A stretch of 64,000 nucleotides of DNA from JBCBKL01 sp038521825 (GCA_038521825.1 JBCBKL010000010.1:56091-120090); one strand, 5' to 3'; shown: positions 1 to 8,240, counted from the first letter of the stretch. The notes: generated by a model from the letters alone, not told the origin. Program-made: numbers and translations.

Positions 1-165
1 CGGAAACGCGTATTCCGGTAGGTTCGAAAACCGCTCGGGGAACACCATCAAACTGCCTCAGGTTCGGGGTCCTATCGCCCCTTTTTTTTACAGGATACCG
101 CAAGCCGAGTCGCGGCGTCCAGAAAAACTGCGCCTTTGAGGGGTGATGTGGCTTTTGGGTAGCGC
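1..165. other. Left-edge stretch with no recognised gene
   Basis: No protein reading frame is convincing here. A small inverted repeat (CGGAA at 1-5, TTCCG at 13-17) and a T-arm-like GGTTCGAAAACC at 21-32 are followed by a GC hairpin and eight T residues. This resembles the 3' end of a plus-strand transcript, protein or RNA, that starts left of the window. I could not match it to tRNA, tmRNA, SRP RNA, 6S RNA or RNase P RNA. Confidence 0.3.
66..90 (+). terminator. Possible intrinsic terminator of an off-window transcript
   Basis: GGGG at 66-69 can pair with CCCC at 78-81 across an 8-nt loop, followed directly by T8 (82-89). The stem is short but the T run is strong. It would end a plus-strand transcript entering from the left and faces the 3' end of the minus-strand amidase gene. 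Confidence 0.45.
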
Positions 166-1503
166 CTAGGCCAGCGCGATTTCCACAGCAGCACCAAGGC
201 GTAAGAGGTGCCCTTCGGTATCCGGCGCGCCGAACATCATGAGGCCACAACTTGGCACCCCCGTCGGCAGCGTCAGCGCGCAAAGCCCCATCAGGTTGCC
301 CACACGCGTATTCCGCAGGGCGAGTAAGTTTTCGGTCACGTAGTAGTCATGATCGGCCTTGAGCCGTTCCAAGTTCGGCGGCAGGATCGACGCGGTTGGA
401 CACACGACCGCATCAAACCCTGCAACCCGACCGTCCCAGGCCTGCCGCGCCGCTCCGAGTCTGGACCAGGCCGATGTGTAATCAGCTGCTGTAAACTTGC
501 GACCCTGACGAAACCGCTCCCGGACTTCGGCGAACATCGCGTCCGGGTCCGCCTCGATGACATCACGCCAAAGACCATAGGCTTCACCTGTGTAAAGCGG
601 TCCGGTCAGAGCCATCGCACCATCGTCGCCCGCAAGTTCGGGAACCGCGATTTCTTCGATCTCTGCGCCGGCATCACGCAGCTTTTCGAGGGCGGCGTTG
701 TATGCCGCCAGGGGCTCGTCGCAGATATCGTCGAGGACAACCGTTTGCAGCGCCGCCAATCGACGCCCTTTCAAGCCCGCACCTCGCAAATCAGGCGGAC
801 GCTTGCCCTCGAGGACGCCCAGCAGCAGGGCGGCATCCTCAACCGTTCGGGCAAGTGGGCCAACGGTGTCGAATTTCAGGCACAGCGGCACGCAACCCTC
901 AAGCGACAGCCGCCCGGTGGTGGTCTTTAGGCCCACCAGATCGTTCCAGGCCGCAGGGATCCGAACCGATCCGCCTGTGTCCGACCCTATCGCTGCTGGC
1001 GCGATGTCGAATGCTATTGACGCGGCCGCCCCGGAAGACGACCCGCCCGGCACCGCTTCGACATCATTGACGCAAGGTGGTGTGGCCGTGGATGGGTTGT
1101 AACCAAGGCCCGAAAACGCCAGCTCGCTCATATGGGTTTTGCCAAGACAGATCAGGCCAGCTTCGGTCGCGTTCCGTAAAACAACCGCGTCGGATTCAGG
1201 CACCCGCCCGCGCAGCAGCTTCGACCCCGCTTCGGTGGCGACATTCGTACTGTCGAACAGATCCTTCCAGCTGATCGGCACGCCGTCCAGAAGGGATCGG
1301 CGCAGCCCAAGACGAGCCCGCTCGGCGGCAGCCTCGGCCTCGGCCAGAGCGCGCTCGGGCGTCAGCCGGGCATAGATCCTGTCGGAGAGGGCGTGATTGC
1401 CTGCCGCCGTGAGAAACGCTTCTGTCAGGGCCACCGGATCGATTTCACCCGCGCCGATCCCCCGGCCCAAGTCCGCAGCGCTTTGTCCAAGCCAGTTCTG
1501 CAT
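166..1503 (-). CDS. Amidase-signature family hydrolase
   Basis: A 445-residue amidase-signature enzyme, which hydrolyses amide C-N bonds through a Ser-cisSer-Lys triad. The catalytic Lys is in SWKDLF (about residue 80), the cis-Ser in GGSSSGAAAS (about 155-157) and the nucleophile in GSDTGGSVRIPA (Ser179). A longer frame opens at 1587, but the start at 1503 follows AAGGGGGT at good spacing and leaves room for a divergent promoter. GatA itself is unlikely, since no gatB or gatC is nearby and the protein is short for GatA. It could act on nicotinamide, allophanate, an aryl amide or a similar small substrate; the sequence does not say which. Divergent from the UbiH-type gene. Confidence 0.85.
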   Translation of the reverse strand: MQNWLGQSAADLGRGIGAGEIDPVALTEAFLTAAGNHALSDRIYARLTPERALAEAEAAAERARLGLRRSLLDGVPISWKDLFDSTNVATEAGSKLLRGRVPESDAVVLRNATEAGLICLGKTHMSELAFSGLGYNPSTATPPCVNDVEAVPGGSSSGAAASIAFDIAPAAIGSDTGGSVRIPAAWNDLVGLKTTTGRLSLEGCVPLCLKFDTVGPLARTVEDAALLLGVLEGKRPPDLRGAGLKGRRLAALQTVVLDDICDEPLAAYNAALEKLRDAGAEIEEIAVPELAGDDGAMALTGPLYTGEAYGLWRDVIEADPDAMFAEVRERFRQGRKFTAADYTSAWSRLGAARQAWDGRVAGFDAVVCPTASILPPNLERLKADHDYYVTENLLALRNTRVGNLMGLCALTLPTGVPSCGLMMFGAPDTEGHLLRLGAAVEIALA

Positions 1504-1585
1504 ACCCACCCCCTTCAAAGTCCGCGGCACGGTAGCGACGGTGCAGCGCATGGACAATCCCCCGGCGATCTCCATATTCCAAGTC
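1504..1585. promoter_or_regulatory. Divergent promoter region, amidase / UbiH-type hydroxylase
   Basis: These 82 bases separate two divergent start codons and must hold at least the amidase ribosome binding site and probably both promoters. I do not see convincing -35/-10 pairs. Confidence 0.4.
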
Positions 1586-2803
1586 ATGAATTATGACAGC
1601 GACATCCTTATCGTTGGCGGTGGATTGGCCGGGCCAACGCTTGCCCTGGCACTGGCCAGAAGCGGCTTTTCTGTCACGGTGATCGACGCGCTTGAGGAAA
1701 AGATCAGACGGAATGCGGCCTTTGACGGCCGGTCATATGCCGTTGCGCTTACGTCGTGCCGCTTGCTGCAGGGTGTCGGGCTTTGGCCAGCCCTGGCGGA
1801 CGACGCGCAACCCATTCTGGATATCAAGGTCAGCGACGGGCGCGCGGGCGAAGGACCATCACCGTTTTTTATGCATTTCGATCATCGTGATCTGGGATCG
1901 GACCCAATGGGTCACATGATCGAAGACCGGCACATTCGGCGCGCCCTGCTGGATGCGATGGAGGCGGAGCCGAAGGTCACCCACCTCTCGGGTGAAACTG
2001 TGACCGATCACGTGCCGGATACAGCGGGCGTGGCCGTCACCCTCGCAAACGGCCAGACCTTGCGCGGGCGCGTCCTGATCGGGGCTGACGGGCGGCAAAG
2101 CGGCACGGCGACGCGAACCGGGATAAAGCGCACCGGATGGGAGTATGGGCAAACGGCGTTGGTGTGCGCTCTGAAACACGAAAAACCTCACAACGGTATC
2201 GCGCATCAATTCTTCATGCCCGCCGGACCGCTCGCGATCCTTCCGCTCAAGGGAAACCGCAGCGCAATCGTCTGGTCCGAAACAGCGGAACAGGCTGCGG
2301 CTGTCAATGCCATGGATGACGCGGACTACCTCCAGGTTCTGATGCCGCGGTTTGGCTCGTTCCTCGGTGAAATCAGCCTTGCCGGTAAACGCTACACCTA
2401 TCCGCTCAATCTGTCGCTGGCGCACCGCCTGATCGCTGACCGCACCGCCTTGATCGCGGACGCAGCGCACGGCGTGCATCCGATTGCCGGTCAGGGTCTT
2501 AATGCCGGGATGCGCGATATCGCAGCCCTTGCGGACGTCTTTGGTGATGCGAAGCGGCTGGGTGAAGACATCGGATCATCTGCGGTTCTAAAACGCTATG
2601 AAGAGTGGCGGCGCTTTGACAACGCCGCACTCGCAGTCGCGACTGATAGTTTCAACCGCCTGTTCTCGAACGACAACGCGCTGCTGCGTATGGGCCGAGA
2701 TGTAGGTATGGGGGTCATCAATGCGCTGCCCGGTATACGGCGCAGCTTCATGCGCGAGGCTACCGGGTTGAATGGTGATCTGCCGCGACTGATGCAGGCT
2801 TAG
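1586..2803 (+). CDS. UbiH/UbiF/UbiL-type FAD-dependent hydroxylase
   Basis: A 405-residue class A flavoprotein monooxygenase of the ubiquinone-biosynthesis type, which hydroxylates the benzoquinone ring. The FAD dinucleotide fold is at residues 7-17 (DILIVGGGLAGP), a GADGR motif lies mid-protein, and the family signature ADAAHGVHPIAGQGLN is near residue 290, with Ala where most members have Gly-Asp. The length fits the family. The start MNYDSD is chosen because the family begins a few residues before the FAD motif; the longer upstream frame overlaps the divergent amidase. Which ring position it modifies (UbiH, UbiF or UbiL role) cannot be decided from sequence. Its stop is 62 bases from the convergent Trm112 gene. 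Confidence 0.85.
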   Translation: MNYDSDILIVGGGLAGPTLALALARSGFSVTVIDALEEKIRRNAAFDGRSYAVALTSCRLLQGVGLWPALADDAQPILDIKVSDGRAGEGPSPFFMHFDHRDLGSDPMGHMIEDRHIRRALLDAMEAEPKVTHLSGETVTDHVPDTAGVAVTLANGQTLRGRVLIGADGRQSGTATRTGIKRTGWEYGQTALVCALKHEKPHNGIAHQFFMPAGPLAILPLKGNRSAIVWSETAEQAAAVNAMDDADYLQVLMPRFGSFLGEISLAGKRYTYPLNLSLAHRLIADRTALIADAAHGVHPIAGQGLNAGMRDIAALADVFGDAKRLGEDIGSSAVLKRYEEWRRFDNAALAVATDSFNRLFSNDNALLRMGRDVGMGVINALPGIRRSFMREATGLNGDLPRLMQA

Positions 2804-2865
2804 GCTCAAACGCAATTGTTATGGCGAATACTAATCTGCCGGCATTTCCATGTGATCCACGGTGG

Positions 2866-3042
2866 TCAGTCCAGTTTGCGCGCCTCATCGATCAACATGA
2901 TCGGTATGCCATTACGAATGGGAAAGGCCAGTGCCGCAGGTTTTGAGATCAGCTCCTGGTTCTCGGCATCGTAGCTGAGGGTCTGATGAGTAACCGGGCA
3001 GATCAGCGCCTCCAACACTCTGCGGTCGGCTTCGGTATTCAT
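2866..3042 (-). CDS. Trm112-family small protein (UPF0434)
   Basis: A 58-residue protein beginning MNTEADRRVLEALICPVTH and ending EARKLD. The pattern LEALxCPxT...LxYD...ELIS...LAFPIRxGIPxML is typical of bacterial Trm112/UPF0434 proteins, small folds related to the eukaryotic activator of methyltransferases. Only one of the zinc cysteines of the eukaryotic form is present. The bacterial role is poorly known. The ATG overlaps the stop of the upstream LON-domain gene by four bases (ATGA), so the two are almost certainly cotranslated. Too short to appear in most ORF scans. Confidence 0.85.
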   Translation of the reverse strand: MNTEADRRVLEALICPVTHQTLSYDAENQELISKPAALAFPIRNGIPIMLIDEARKLD

Positions 3043-3683
3043 TGCATAACCTCGCCTTCGGCCCCACCGCGCAGTAAGAACTCAATCAATGTAACAAGGG
3101 TTTCGCGCCGGGTTGACAGCGACGGCGCCTCGAGCAGCGCCTGTTTGTCCTCGGGCTCGAAATCCAACATCATCGAAAGGGAATTGATCAGCAATTCATC
3201 CTCCGCGCCTTTTAGGGTATCCCAGTCAGCGGACAGCGAACGCGCGTCGAAGTAGCGGCCTAGAAGCTCCATGAAAACTTCGCGGTCAAAGCTGCTGTCG
3301 CCTTCGGTCTGACCTAGATCCCGGGCGAACCCCTCCCAGGTGATCTCGCAGCGGCGGTATGGCGTGAAACCATTGACCTCGTTAAGCACCCGAAATCGGG
3401 AAATCCCGGTCAAAGTGATGAGATAGCGATTGTCCTCGGTTTCCGAGAACTGCGTCACCCGACCAGCACATCCTATGGTATGCAAACCCGGTCCACCGCG
3501 CCCCGGCACCTCGTTTGGCTGTACCATCCCGATCAGACGTTCCGAGGTCTTCAATGCGTCGTCCAGCATCTGAAGATATCGGGGCTCGAAAATGTGCAGC
3601 GGCAGACGGGACCGCGGCAGAAGCAGCGCGCCCGGCAAGGGAAAGATAGGGATAACACCCGGTAAGTCGGCCGCTTTTAACAT
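3039..3683 (-). CDS. LON N-terminal-domain protein
   Basis: A 214-residue cytosolic protein made only of the substrate-recognition domain of Lon protease. The opening LPGVIPIFPLPGALLLPRS followed by LPLHIFEPRYLQMLDDA is the hallmark of this domain; there is no ATPase or protease part. Stand-alone LON-domain proteins are common in alphaproteobacteria and presumably bind unfolded clients or peptides, but their job is unknown. It lies 26 bases downstream of the CnoX-like gene and overlaps the Trm112 gene, giving a three-gene minus-strand unit that suggests a protein-quality role. Confidence 0.85.
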   Translation of the reverse strand: MLKAADLPGVIPIFPLPGALLLPRSRLPLHIFEPRYLQMLDDALKTSERLIGMVQPNEVPGRGGPGLHTIGCAGRVTQFSETEDNRYLITLTGISRFRVLNEVNGFTPYRRCEITWEGFARDLGQTEGDSSFDREVFMELLGRYFDARSLSADWDTLKGAEDELLINSLSMMLDFEPEDKQALLEAPSLSTRRETLVTLIEFLLRGGAEGEVMQ

Positions 3684-3709
3684 ACCTGGAAGGTAGCCCA
3701 GCGCGTGCT

Positions 3710-4624
3710 TTAGGCAAATATCATCGAGCTGAGTTTTCGCCGTCCGTTCAATACGATGGGGTCATTCGGCTTGAGGGCGTCAAAGATTGTGAACAGCAGA
3801 TCCTTTGCTGCACCGTCGTTCCAATCGCGGTCGCGGCGGAAGAGTTCCAAAAGTTCCGCGACGGCTTCTTCGGTCTGTCCGTTCGCCTGAAGCGCTTGGG
3901 CGAGATCATACCGCGCCTGTTGGTTTTCAGGATCGACATCGACGCTCGCGCGCAGCTCTGCCAAGGGGCCAGCATCAGCTGCCTGCCGCGCCAGTTGCAA
4001 CTGAGCGGCCGCCGCATCAATCGCTGCGTCGTCCGAAATCTCGGCCGGAGCACCATTCAGGATGGCTTCGGCCTGATCAAGGTCTTCCATCGCGATATGC
4101 GCCCGTACGAGACCGCCGTAGGCACCAGCGTGGTTCGGGTCTTCGCCAAGGATGGCCGCAAATGTCTGCGCCGCATCGACAGCGGCACCCTGGGTCAGCA
4201 TCTCCTCGGCCGCCGCAACCGCGTCGTTGAGTGTGTCGCCTTGGGTTTCGCCGCCCGACGCCTTGATGACGCGATCAACGAATGCCGTGATTTCGGATTG
4301 CGGCAGGGCCCCCTGAAAACCATCGATGGGCTGGCCGTTGTGGAACGCATAAACCGTCGGGATCGATTGGATCTGCAGCTGGCCCGCGATCATCTGGGCC
4401 TCGTCCACGTTGACCTTGACCATCTTGACCGCACCCTTAGCAGCTTTCACCGCCTCTTCGAGCATCGGCCCAAGCGTTTTGCAGGGCCCGCACCACGGCG
4501 CCCAGAAATCCACAATGACAGGCACTGTTCGGGAAGTTTCGACCACGTCTGCCATGAACGTGGCCTCAGAGCTGTCCTTGATCAGGTCGGCATCTGATGG
4601 GGCACTCGAAAGTCCCAAGTCCAT
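3710..4624 (-). CDS. cnoX: Thioredoxin-TPR co-chaperone (CnoX/YbbN)
   Basis: A 304-residue protein with an N-terminal thioredoxin domain (about 25-125, active site WCGPC with Cys45 and Cys48) and a C-terminal TPR-like region (about 135-304) that ends in the family motif LFTIFDALKPNDP...RRKLSSMIF. This is the CnoX/YbbN architecture: a holdase that protects substrates from oxidation and hands them to GroEL or DnaK. Unlike E. coli YbbN, which has SxxC, this one keeps both cysteines, as in Caulobacter CnoX. The start MDLGLSS is chosen for the upstream GAGGGGAG; a frame eight codons longer has no good site. First gene of the CnoX-LON-Trm112 unit. Confidence 0.9.
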   Translation of the reverse strand: MDLGLSSAPSDADLIKDSSEATFMADVVETSRTVPVIVDFWAPWCGPCKTLGPMLEEAVKAAKGAVKMVKVNVDEAQMIAGQLQIQSIPTVYAFHNGQPIDGFQGALPQSEITAFVDRVIKASGGETQGDTLNDAVAAAEEMLTQGAAVDAAQTFAAILGEDPNHAGAYGGLVRAHIAMEDLDQAEAILNGAPAEISDDAAIDAAAAQLQLARQAADAGPLAELRASVDVDPENQQARYDLAQALQANGQTEEAVAELLELFRRDRDWNDGAAKDLLFTIFDALKPNDPIVLNGRRKLSSMIFA

Positions 4625-4669
4625 GTTGTCACTCCCCTCGGCTTTCACGGTTGCGCCTTATATGGACCT

Positions 4670-5134
4670 CTAGGCAGCTGGTGCCAAGCCCGGAAGATCA
4701 AGCCGCAAGAGCGGCAGGGTTCGGCCAACAATGGCCTCTGATGCGACCTGACCTACGATGCGCGCACCCATTCTTTCGTAGAAGGGTGCAGCACCTGGGT
4801 CGGCCTCAATCATCATATGCGATGCATGTTTGTCGCGCGCCCGGTCGATGGCCCAGCGCATCAGGGCACGGCCGACGCCTTTTCCCATGGCGTCAGGATC
4901 GACGAAAAGCTTATCCAAGCTTGCCGTTTCGCTTTGTATCTCAAGCTTGCAAACACCTTGAATGAGTCGATTGGCAAACACGACGATGTCCGACGTCTCA
5001 AAGTCCCGCGGCGTCAGACGCAGTGCATCCCGGCAGGCTGCCATAAAGGCTGCATCATAGCCCCAATGCGCCTTTGACCGCAGGATCATCGGATTGAGGG
5101 ACGGCAGATCTTCGACCGTTGCGGGCCGGATCAC
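4670..5134 (-). CDS. GNAT-family N-acetyltransferase
   Basis: A 154-residue protein with the GNAT fold: N-terminal IRPATVEDLPSL, a central strand with LFVDPDAMGKGVGRALMRWA (acetyl-CoA pyrophosphate loop, about residues 89-108) and a C-terminal PFYERMGARIVG. The acceptor substrate is unknown. The likely start is GTG at 5134, which overlaps the xthA stop by four bases (GTGA); the longer ATG frame at 5182 lies inside xthA. Probably cotranscribed with xthA. Confidence 0.85.
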   Translation of the reverse strand: MIRPATVEDLPSLNPMILRSKAHWGYDAAFMAACRDALRLTPRDFETSDIVVFANRLIQGVCKLEIQSETASLDKLFVDPDAMGKGVGRALMRWAIDRARDKHASHMMIEADPGAAPFYERMGARIVGQVASEAIVGRTLPLLRLDLPGLAPAA

Positions 5135-5919
5135 AGATCGAATGTTGCAAAAACTGGGGCATGATCGCTGGGTTTTTCCCAACCGCGGGCATCACGCAAA
5201 ATACGGCTGGAATGCCCGGCATTCGCGATATCGGGTGTGGCCCAGATGTGATCCAGCCTTCGGCCCTTGTCGGCCGCATCCCAGTTGGGCGATCGGTAAG
5301 ACCACCACGAATAAAGATTGCCCTCGGGGATATCCTTGCGGGTGATGTCGACCCATCCACCGGCATCCTGTGTTTCGGCCAGATGTTCGACCTCAACGGG
5401 CGTGTGGCTGACGACCTTCAAAAGCTGTTTGTGGCTCCACACGTCGTCTTCGCGCGGGGCGATGTTCAGATCGCCGACGAGGATCGATTTGGCCGGCTTA
5501 TCCGTATGGAACCAGTCGCGCATGTCGGTCAGGTAATCGAGTTTCTGACCGAACTTCTCGTTCTTGTCCCGGTCCGGAATGTCACCGCCCGCAGGCACAT
5601 AGAAGTTGTGGATCACCGCGCCATTCTCAAGCCGTCCGGCCACGTGTCGTGCGTGGCCGAGCTGCGCAAAGTCCTGATCGCCGATATCCTCGATTGGCAG
5701 CTTCGACAGGATCGCGACACCGTTGTAACCCTTCTGCCCACGCGCGATCATGTGCGCATAGCCAAGAGCCGCGAACCCTTCGAGCGGGATCTTTTCAATC
5801 GGGCTTTTACATTCCTGAAGGCACAGCACGTCGGGTGCATGTTCTTCCAACAGCTTCAGCACGATGGGTTCACGCAAGCGAACCGAATTGATGTTCCAAG
5901 TGGCAAGGGTAAACGGCAT
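5131..5919 (-). CDS. xthA: Exodeoxyribonuclease III
   Basis: A 262-residue exonuclease/endonuclease/phosphatase-fold enzyme that cleaves abasic sites and has 3'-5' exonuclease activity in base excision repair. Motifs seen: ATWNINSVRLRE (residues 6-17), CLQECK with metal-binding Glu36, a VGDLNIAP segment, RRLDHIWAT and the terminal SDHAPVFATF with the catalytic Asp-His pair. Length matches E. coli XthA (268). It is followed with a four-base overlap by a GNAT gene and preceded by an unrelated membrane-protein gene 12 bases upstream on the same strand. Confidence 0.92.
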   Translation of the reverse strand: MPFTLATWNINSVRLREPIVLKLLEEHAPDVLCLQECKSPIEKIPLEGFAALGYAHMIARGQKGYNGVAILSKLPIEDIGDQDFAQLGHARHVAGRLENGAVIHNFYVPAGGDIPDRDKNEKFGQKLDYLTDMRDWFHTDKPAKSILVGDLNIAPREDDVWSHKQLLKVVSHTPVEVEHLAETQDAGGWVDITRKDIPEGNLYSWWSYRSPNWDAADKGRRLDHIWATPDIANAGHSSRILRDARGWEKPSDHAPVFATFDL

Positions 5920-5931
5920 GGGACGCTCCGG

Positions 5932-6603
5932 TCAGTGGCCCACCAAGCCAAACCATATCCCGAGCCCGCCGACAAGGATGAGGCTGAATGCCCAGACCGC
6001 CTCGAGGTCAAACCAGGTGCGAGACAGAAAGCGCAAGCCAAGCCAGTGGTAGATTGCCAATGCCATCGCCCCGCCAGCAACGACCATCGCAGCCATGTGC
6101 AGCGCTGCGACAGCCAGTGCGAGGCCAGCATTGCGACCCAGCAGAACCCCGGCTGCGGCATGTCCGCCCTGCAGTTCATCCGGGCCGCAAAGCCCCAGAT
6201 AGATCGGTACGATCATCAGCCCGGCACCGTGCGCGATTGCAACCAGGAACGACCACAGCGCCAGTCGATGCGGGGGAACCCGTGCGAGAAAACGGGGATG
6301 GCGGCGCGTGATCAGTATCCAAAGGCCAAGAGTAACAAGCAGCAGCCCGGCACCGATCTGTATCTCGGACTGCCATCGCAGCAGCGTACCAAGTGCCACA
6401 AAGGGCAACAAAATCACCAACACAGCGGCAAAGTGGCCAACAGCAAGCGCGGCCAAGGCTGAGAAAAGCGCGCCTTGCCGCCGCTCCATCAGGGCGGAGG
6501 AAACCGCAAGCGGCCAGCCCATGCCGGGGCTCAGGCCGTGATAGAGGCCGCTCAGCACAACGGCGAGCCAAAGGCCCGCCGTCGTTGTCATCAGATCGGC
6601 CAA
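5932..6603 (-). CDS. Six-helix membrane protein linked to SBP56
   Basis: A 223-residue, very hydrophobic protein with about six predicted transmembrane helices. Conspicuous features are GLYHGLSPGMGWPLAV in the first helical hairpin and VAIAHGAGLMIVPIYLGLCG in the middle, so a Gly-rich His-containing motif occurs in both halves. This loosely resembles the TauE/UreH/NicO type of metal or anion transporter, but I cannot assign a family with confidence. It starts three bases after the stop of the SBP56 gene and is surely coexpressed with it, suggesting that it moves a metal, a sulfur compound or a product for that enzyme (inference). Confidence 0.7.
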   Translation of the reverse strand: MADLMTTTAGLWLAVVLSGLYHGLSPGMGWPLAVSSALMERRQGALFSALAALAVGHFAAVLVILLPFVALGTLLRWQSEIQIGAGLLLVTLGLWILITRRHPRFLARVPPHRLALWSFLVAIAHGAGLMIVPIYLGLCGPDELQGGHAAAGVLLGRNAGLALAVAALHMAAMVVAGGAMALAIYHWLGLRFLSRTWFDLEAVWAFSLILVGGLGIWFGLVGH

Positions 6604-6606
6604 TCG

Positions 6607-8007
6607 TCAGACCGATGGATAGCAGAAGCTGTCGGTGGAACAGTCCCCGCCCTCAAGGCGGATCTGGTGCGCTCGGTAACCCTCCGGGAATTCGACCCAG
6701 AACTTTTCGTTCAACGCCAGGCCGCCATCTTCGCCGACATCGGCCATGACCATCGCCGCGCCCCTCTCTCCGGGATAGAACTGATCGTCCCAAGTCGAAT
6801 AGAGCGAGTTGGTCCAATAGACCCGCTTCCCGTCCCGACTGATCTCGACCATCTGCGGTCCATAGCCAAAATCCTGCCCGTTGGGGTGCTTGGTCTTCTT
6901 GACGATGCCACCGATTTCGATCTTGCCCGCAAGCTTGGGGTTCATCGGATCGGACACATCGTATTGATGCAACTCGCCCAGCCCCCAGCATGCCACGTAG
7001 AGGAACCGGTCATCGAGGCTGAGGTCGATATCGGTGACCAGTGGCGGGCAGGCCCCAAAGCCCTTCAGAAGTTCGGGCAAATCGTCTGCATCCGCGGGTA
7101 CCGGGTCAATTGTGATAGTCTTTTTGGCCTCGAAAGTCCCGTCATCCTTGCGCCACCAGGTAAAGATCGCACCCTGCAGATTCGTGGTATCCACCACAAC
7201 ACCGCAGAACCCATATTCCTTAACCGGATCATGCGCGGGTCGGATTTCGAGCGCCATCTGGTGATTGGCACCAAGATCGATGGTTTGAATGTTCTTGCGG
7301 GCCCGCAGATCCCAGAAGTGGATCTTGTGGCCGTATTTGTTGCTCAGCAAATCCTCGGGCACTATGCCGTTTTCATATTGCGGGGGCAGGCCCCATTCGC
7401 TGCTGACCATGTAATCCCGCGGCAGGTTCCACCAGAAATCATAGTGCTTGTCCTGCTCGCCACGTTCGATCTCGTAGCGTCCGATGACGTCGAAGGTCTG
7501 GCAATCCATGATGAAGATGCCGGGCGGTCCGTCTGTCCCGTCCTTTCCACCGCCGCCGAGTGTCGAGACATAGATGCCCTCGGGGCCGCAGTGGATCGTG
7601 TGCGGGCGCGAATAGCCCGTCTTGGAAAAGATCTCTTCGGGTTCGATGATCTTGTGGATCTTTGCCTCGAGCGGCTCTTTGACGTCGATGATGTAAATGC
7701 GGCTCGACCGGATACCAGGGATAATCAAGTAACGGCGTTCAAGGAATGCATGGCCCGTCAGCGGAGAAAGCGCCGAGGAACAGGCATTCCAACCAAAATG
7801 ATGAAATTCATCGCCCGTATTGGGCATCATGACTTTGTGCAGAATTTTCCCGAAGGTGTCAGACTTGGGATCGACATCCACCACCGCCAGCCCATCCGGC
7901 TGGGTGAAATCGGGACTGAGCATAAGCGTGAAAGCCAGCGTTTCGGCCGGTGCTTCCATCGCCAACTTTGGTGACGGGTAAAACGTTGGATCTGGTCTTA
8001 CATTCAT
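6607..8007 (-). CDS. mtoX: SELENBP1/SBP56-family protein, probable methanethiol oxidase
   Basis: A 466-residue member of the 56-kDa selenium-binding protein family, full length and ending in the conserved DSFCYPSV. Family motifs include HHFGWNACSS, YSRPHTIHCGPEGIYVS, LPRDYMVSSEWG and FLYVACWGLGELHQYDVSDP. Characterised members (Hyphomicrobium MtoX, human SELENBP1) are copper-dependent methanethiol oxidases that turn methanethiol into formaldehyde, H2S and H2O2. In marine bacteria methanethiol comes from DMSP demethylation. No typical signal peptide is visible, although the bacterial enzyme is reported as periplasmic. The SD sequence sits in the loop of a strong hairpin (8007-8031). Substrate is inferred from the family; a metal-binding role remains possible. 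Confidence 0.85.
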   Translation of the reverse strand: MNVRPDPTFYPSPKLAMEAPAETLAFTLMLSPDFTQPDGLAVVDVDPKSDTFGKILHKVMMPNTGDEFHHFGWNACSSALSPLTGHAFLERRYLIIPGIRSSRIYIIDVKEPLEAKIHKIIEPEEIFSKTGYSRPHTIHCGPEGIYVSTLGGGGKDGTDGPPGIFIMDCQTFDVIGRYEIERGEQDKHYDFWWNLPRDYMVSSEWGLPPQYENGIVPEDLLSNKYGHKIHFWDLRARKNIQTIDLGANHQMALEIRPAHDPVKEYGFCGVVVDTTNLQGAIFTWWRKDDGTFEAKKTITIDPVPADADDLPELLKGFGACPPLVTDIDLSLDDRFLYVACWGLGELHQYDVSDPMNPKLAGKIEIGGIVKKTKHPNGQDFGYGPQMVEISRDGKRVYWTNSLYSTWDDQFYPGERGAAMVMADVGEDGGLALNEKFWVEFPEGYRAHQIRLEGGDCSTDSFCYPSV

Positions 8008-8031
8008 TCACATTACCTCCCTGAATGTGAA
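8007..8031 (-). promoter_or_regulatory. Hairpin presenting the SBP56 ribosome binding site
   Basis: Read on the minus strand, TTCACATT (8031-8024) pairs perfectly with AATGTGAA (8014-8007). This leaves the 9-nt loop CAGGGAGGT (8023-8015), which is the Shine-Dalgarno sequence; the last A of the stem is the A of the start codon. The loop is exactly complementary to ACCTCCCTG in the candidate RNA at 8136-8144. The structure is seen in the sequence; regulation is inference. Confidence 0.6.
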
Positions 8032-8061
8032 CAAGCCCCGGTGACCGAGGCATGTGCGACA

Positions 8062-8090
8062 AGCTGAGTGCCGAAATACCGCTGCGTCAA
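8062..8090 (-). promoter_or_regulatory. Possible SBP56 promoter
   Basis: On the minus strand, TTGACG (8090-8085) is a good -35. A 17-base spacer puts the -10 at TCAGCT (8067-8062), a poor match. It would start a leader of about 50 nt containing the SD hairpin. Its position downstream of the terminator at 8099-8125 would let the gene be expressed independently of the response regulator. Confidence 0.35.
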
Positions 8091-8098
8091 GCAAAACC

Positions 8099-8125
8099 GA
8101 AAAAAAGACCGGGCACTAGGCCCGG
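8099..8125 (-). terminator. Intrinsic terminator
   Basis: On the minus strand CCGGGC (8125-8120) and GCCCGG (8114-8109) pair around CTAGT, followed by TCTTTTTTTCGG (8108 down to 8097). This is a strong rho-independent terminator. It ends the transcript running from the response regulator or the candidate RNA and precedes the SBP56 promoter. Confidence 0.7.
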
Positions 8126-8240
8126 CCAAGTCCAACAGGGAGGTTGTATGTCATAACCCGGACATACACGGGATCTCGTATCATCTACGCCACCGAGGTG
8201 GCCGCAGCATTGCGCCAGATCAAGGCAGCCGACGCTACGT
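8099..8240 (-). ncRNA. Candidate structured small RNA with an anti-SD loop
   Basis: The gap after the response regulator gene holds, on the minus strand, four consecutive hairpins: GCCAC-CTCG-GTGGC (8202-8189), GTATGTC-N8-GACATAC (8167-8146, seven perfect pairs), CAAC-CTCCCT-GTTG (8146-8133) and a GC-rich terminator with a U tract. A TATAGA (8252-8247) at the end of the regulator gene could be the -10, giving an RNA of about 140 nt. Alternatively it is released from the regulator's 3' UTR. C-rich anti-Shine-Dalgarno loops recall the alphaproteobacterial alpha-r14/CcsR 'cuckoo' RNAs, but I cannot claim homology. No reading frame is apparent. Confidence 0.45.

Noticed and set aside
1..60. T-arm-like GGTTCGAAAACC and an ACCA considered as a tRNA or tmRNA 3' end
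   Set aside because: The surrounding bases do not pair into an acceptor or T arm of the right size, and the 5' part lies outside the window.
166..1503. GatA subunit of the tRNA amidotransferase
   Set aside because: The protein is shorter than usual GatA and no gatB or gatC is adjacent; a general amidase is the safer call.
5119..6462. A 447-codon plus-strand frame across xthA and the membrane-protein gene
   Set aside because: It is antisense to two genes with good starts and motifs, and its composition is unlike a protein.
6475..7974. A 499-codon open frame on the plus strand opposite the SBP56 gene
   Set aside because: It is a high-GC antisense shadow of a strongly supported gene; it has no SD, no domain and atypical composition.
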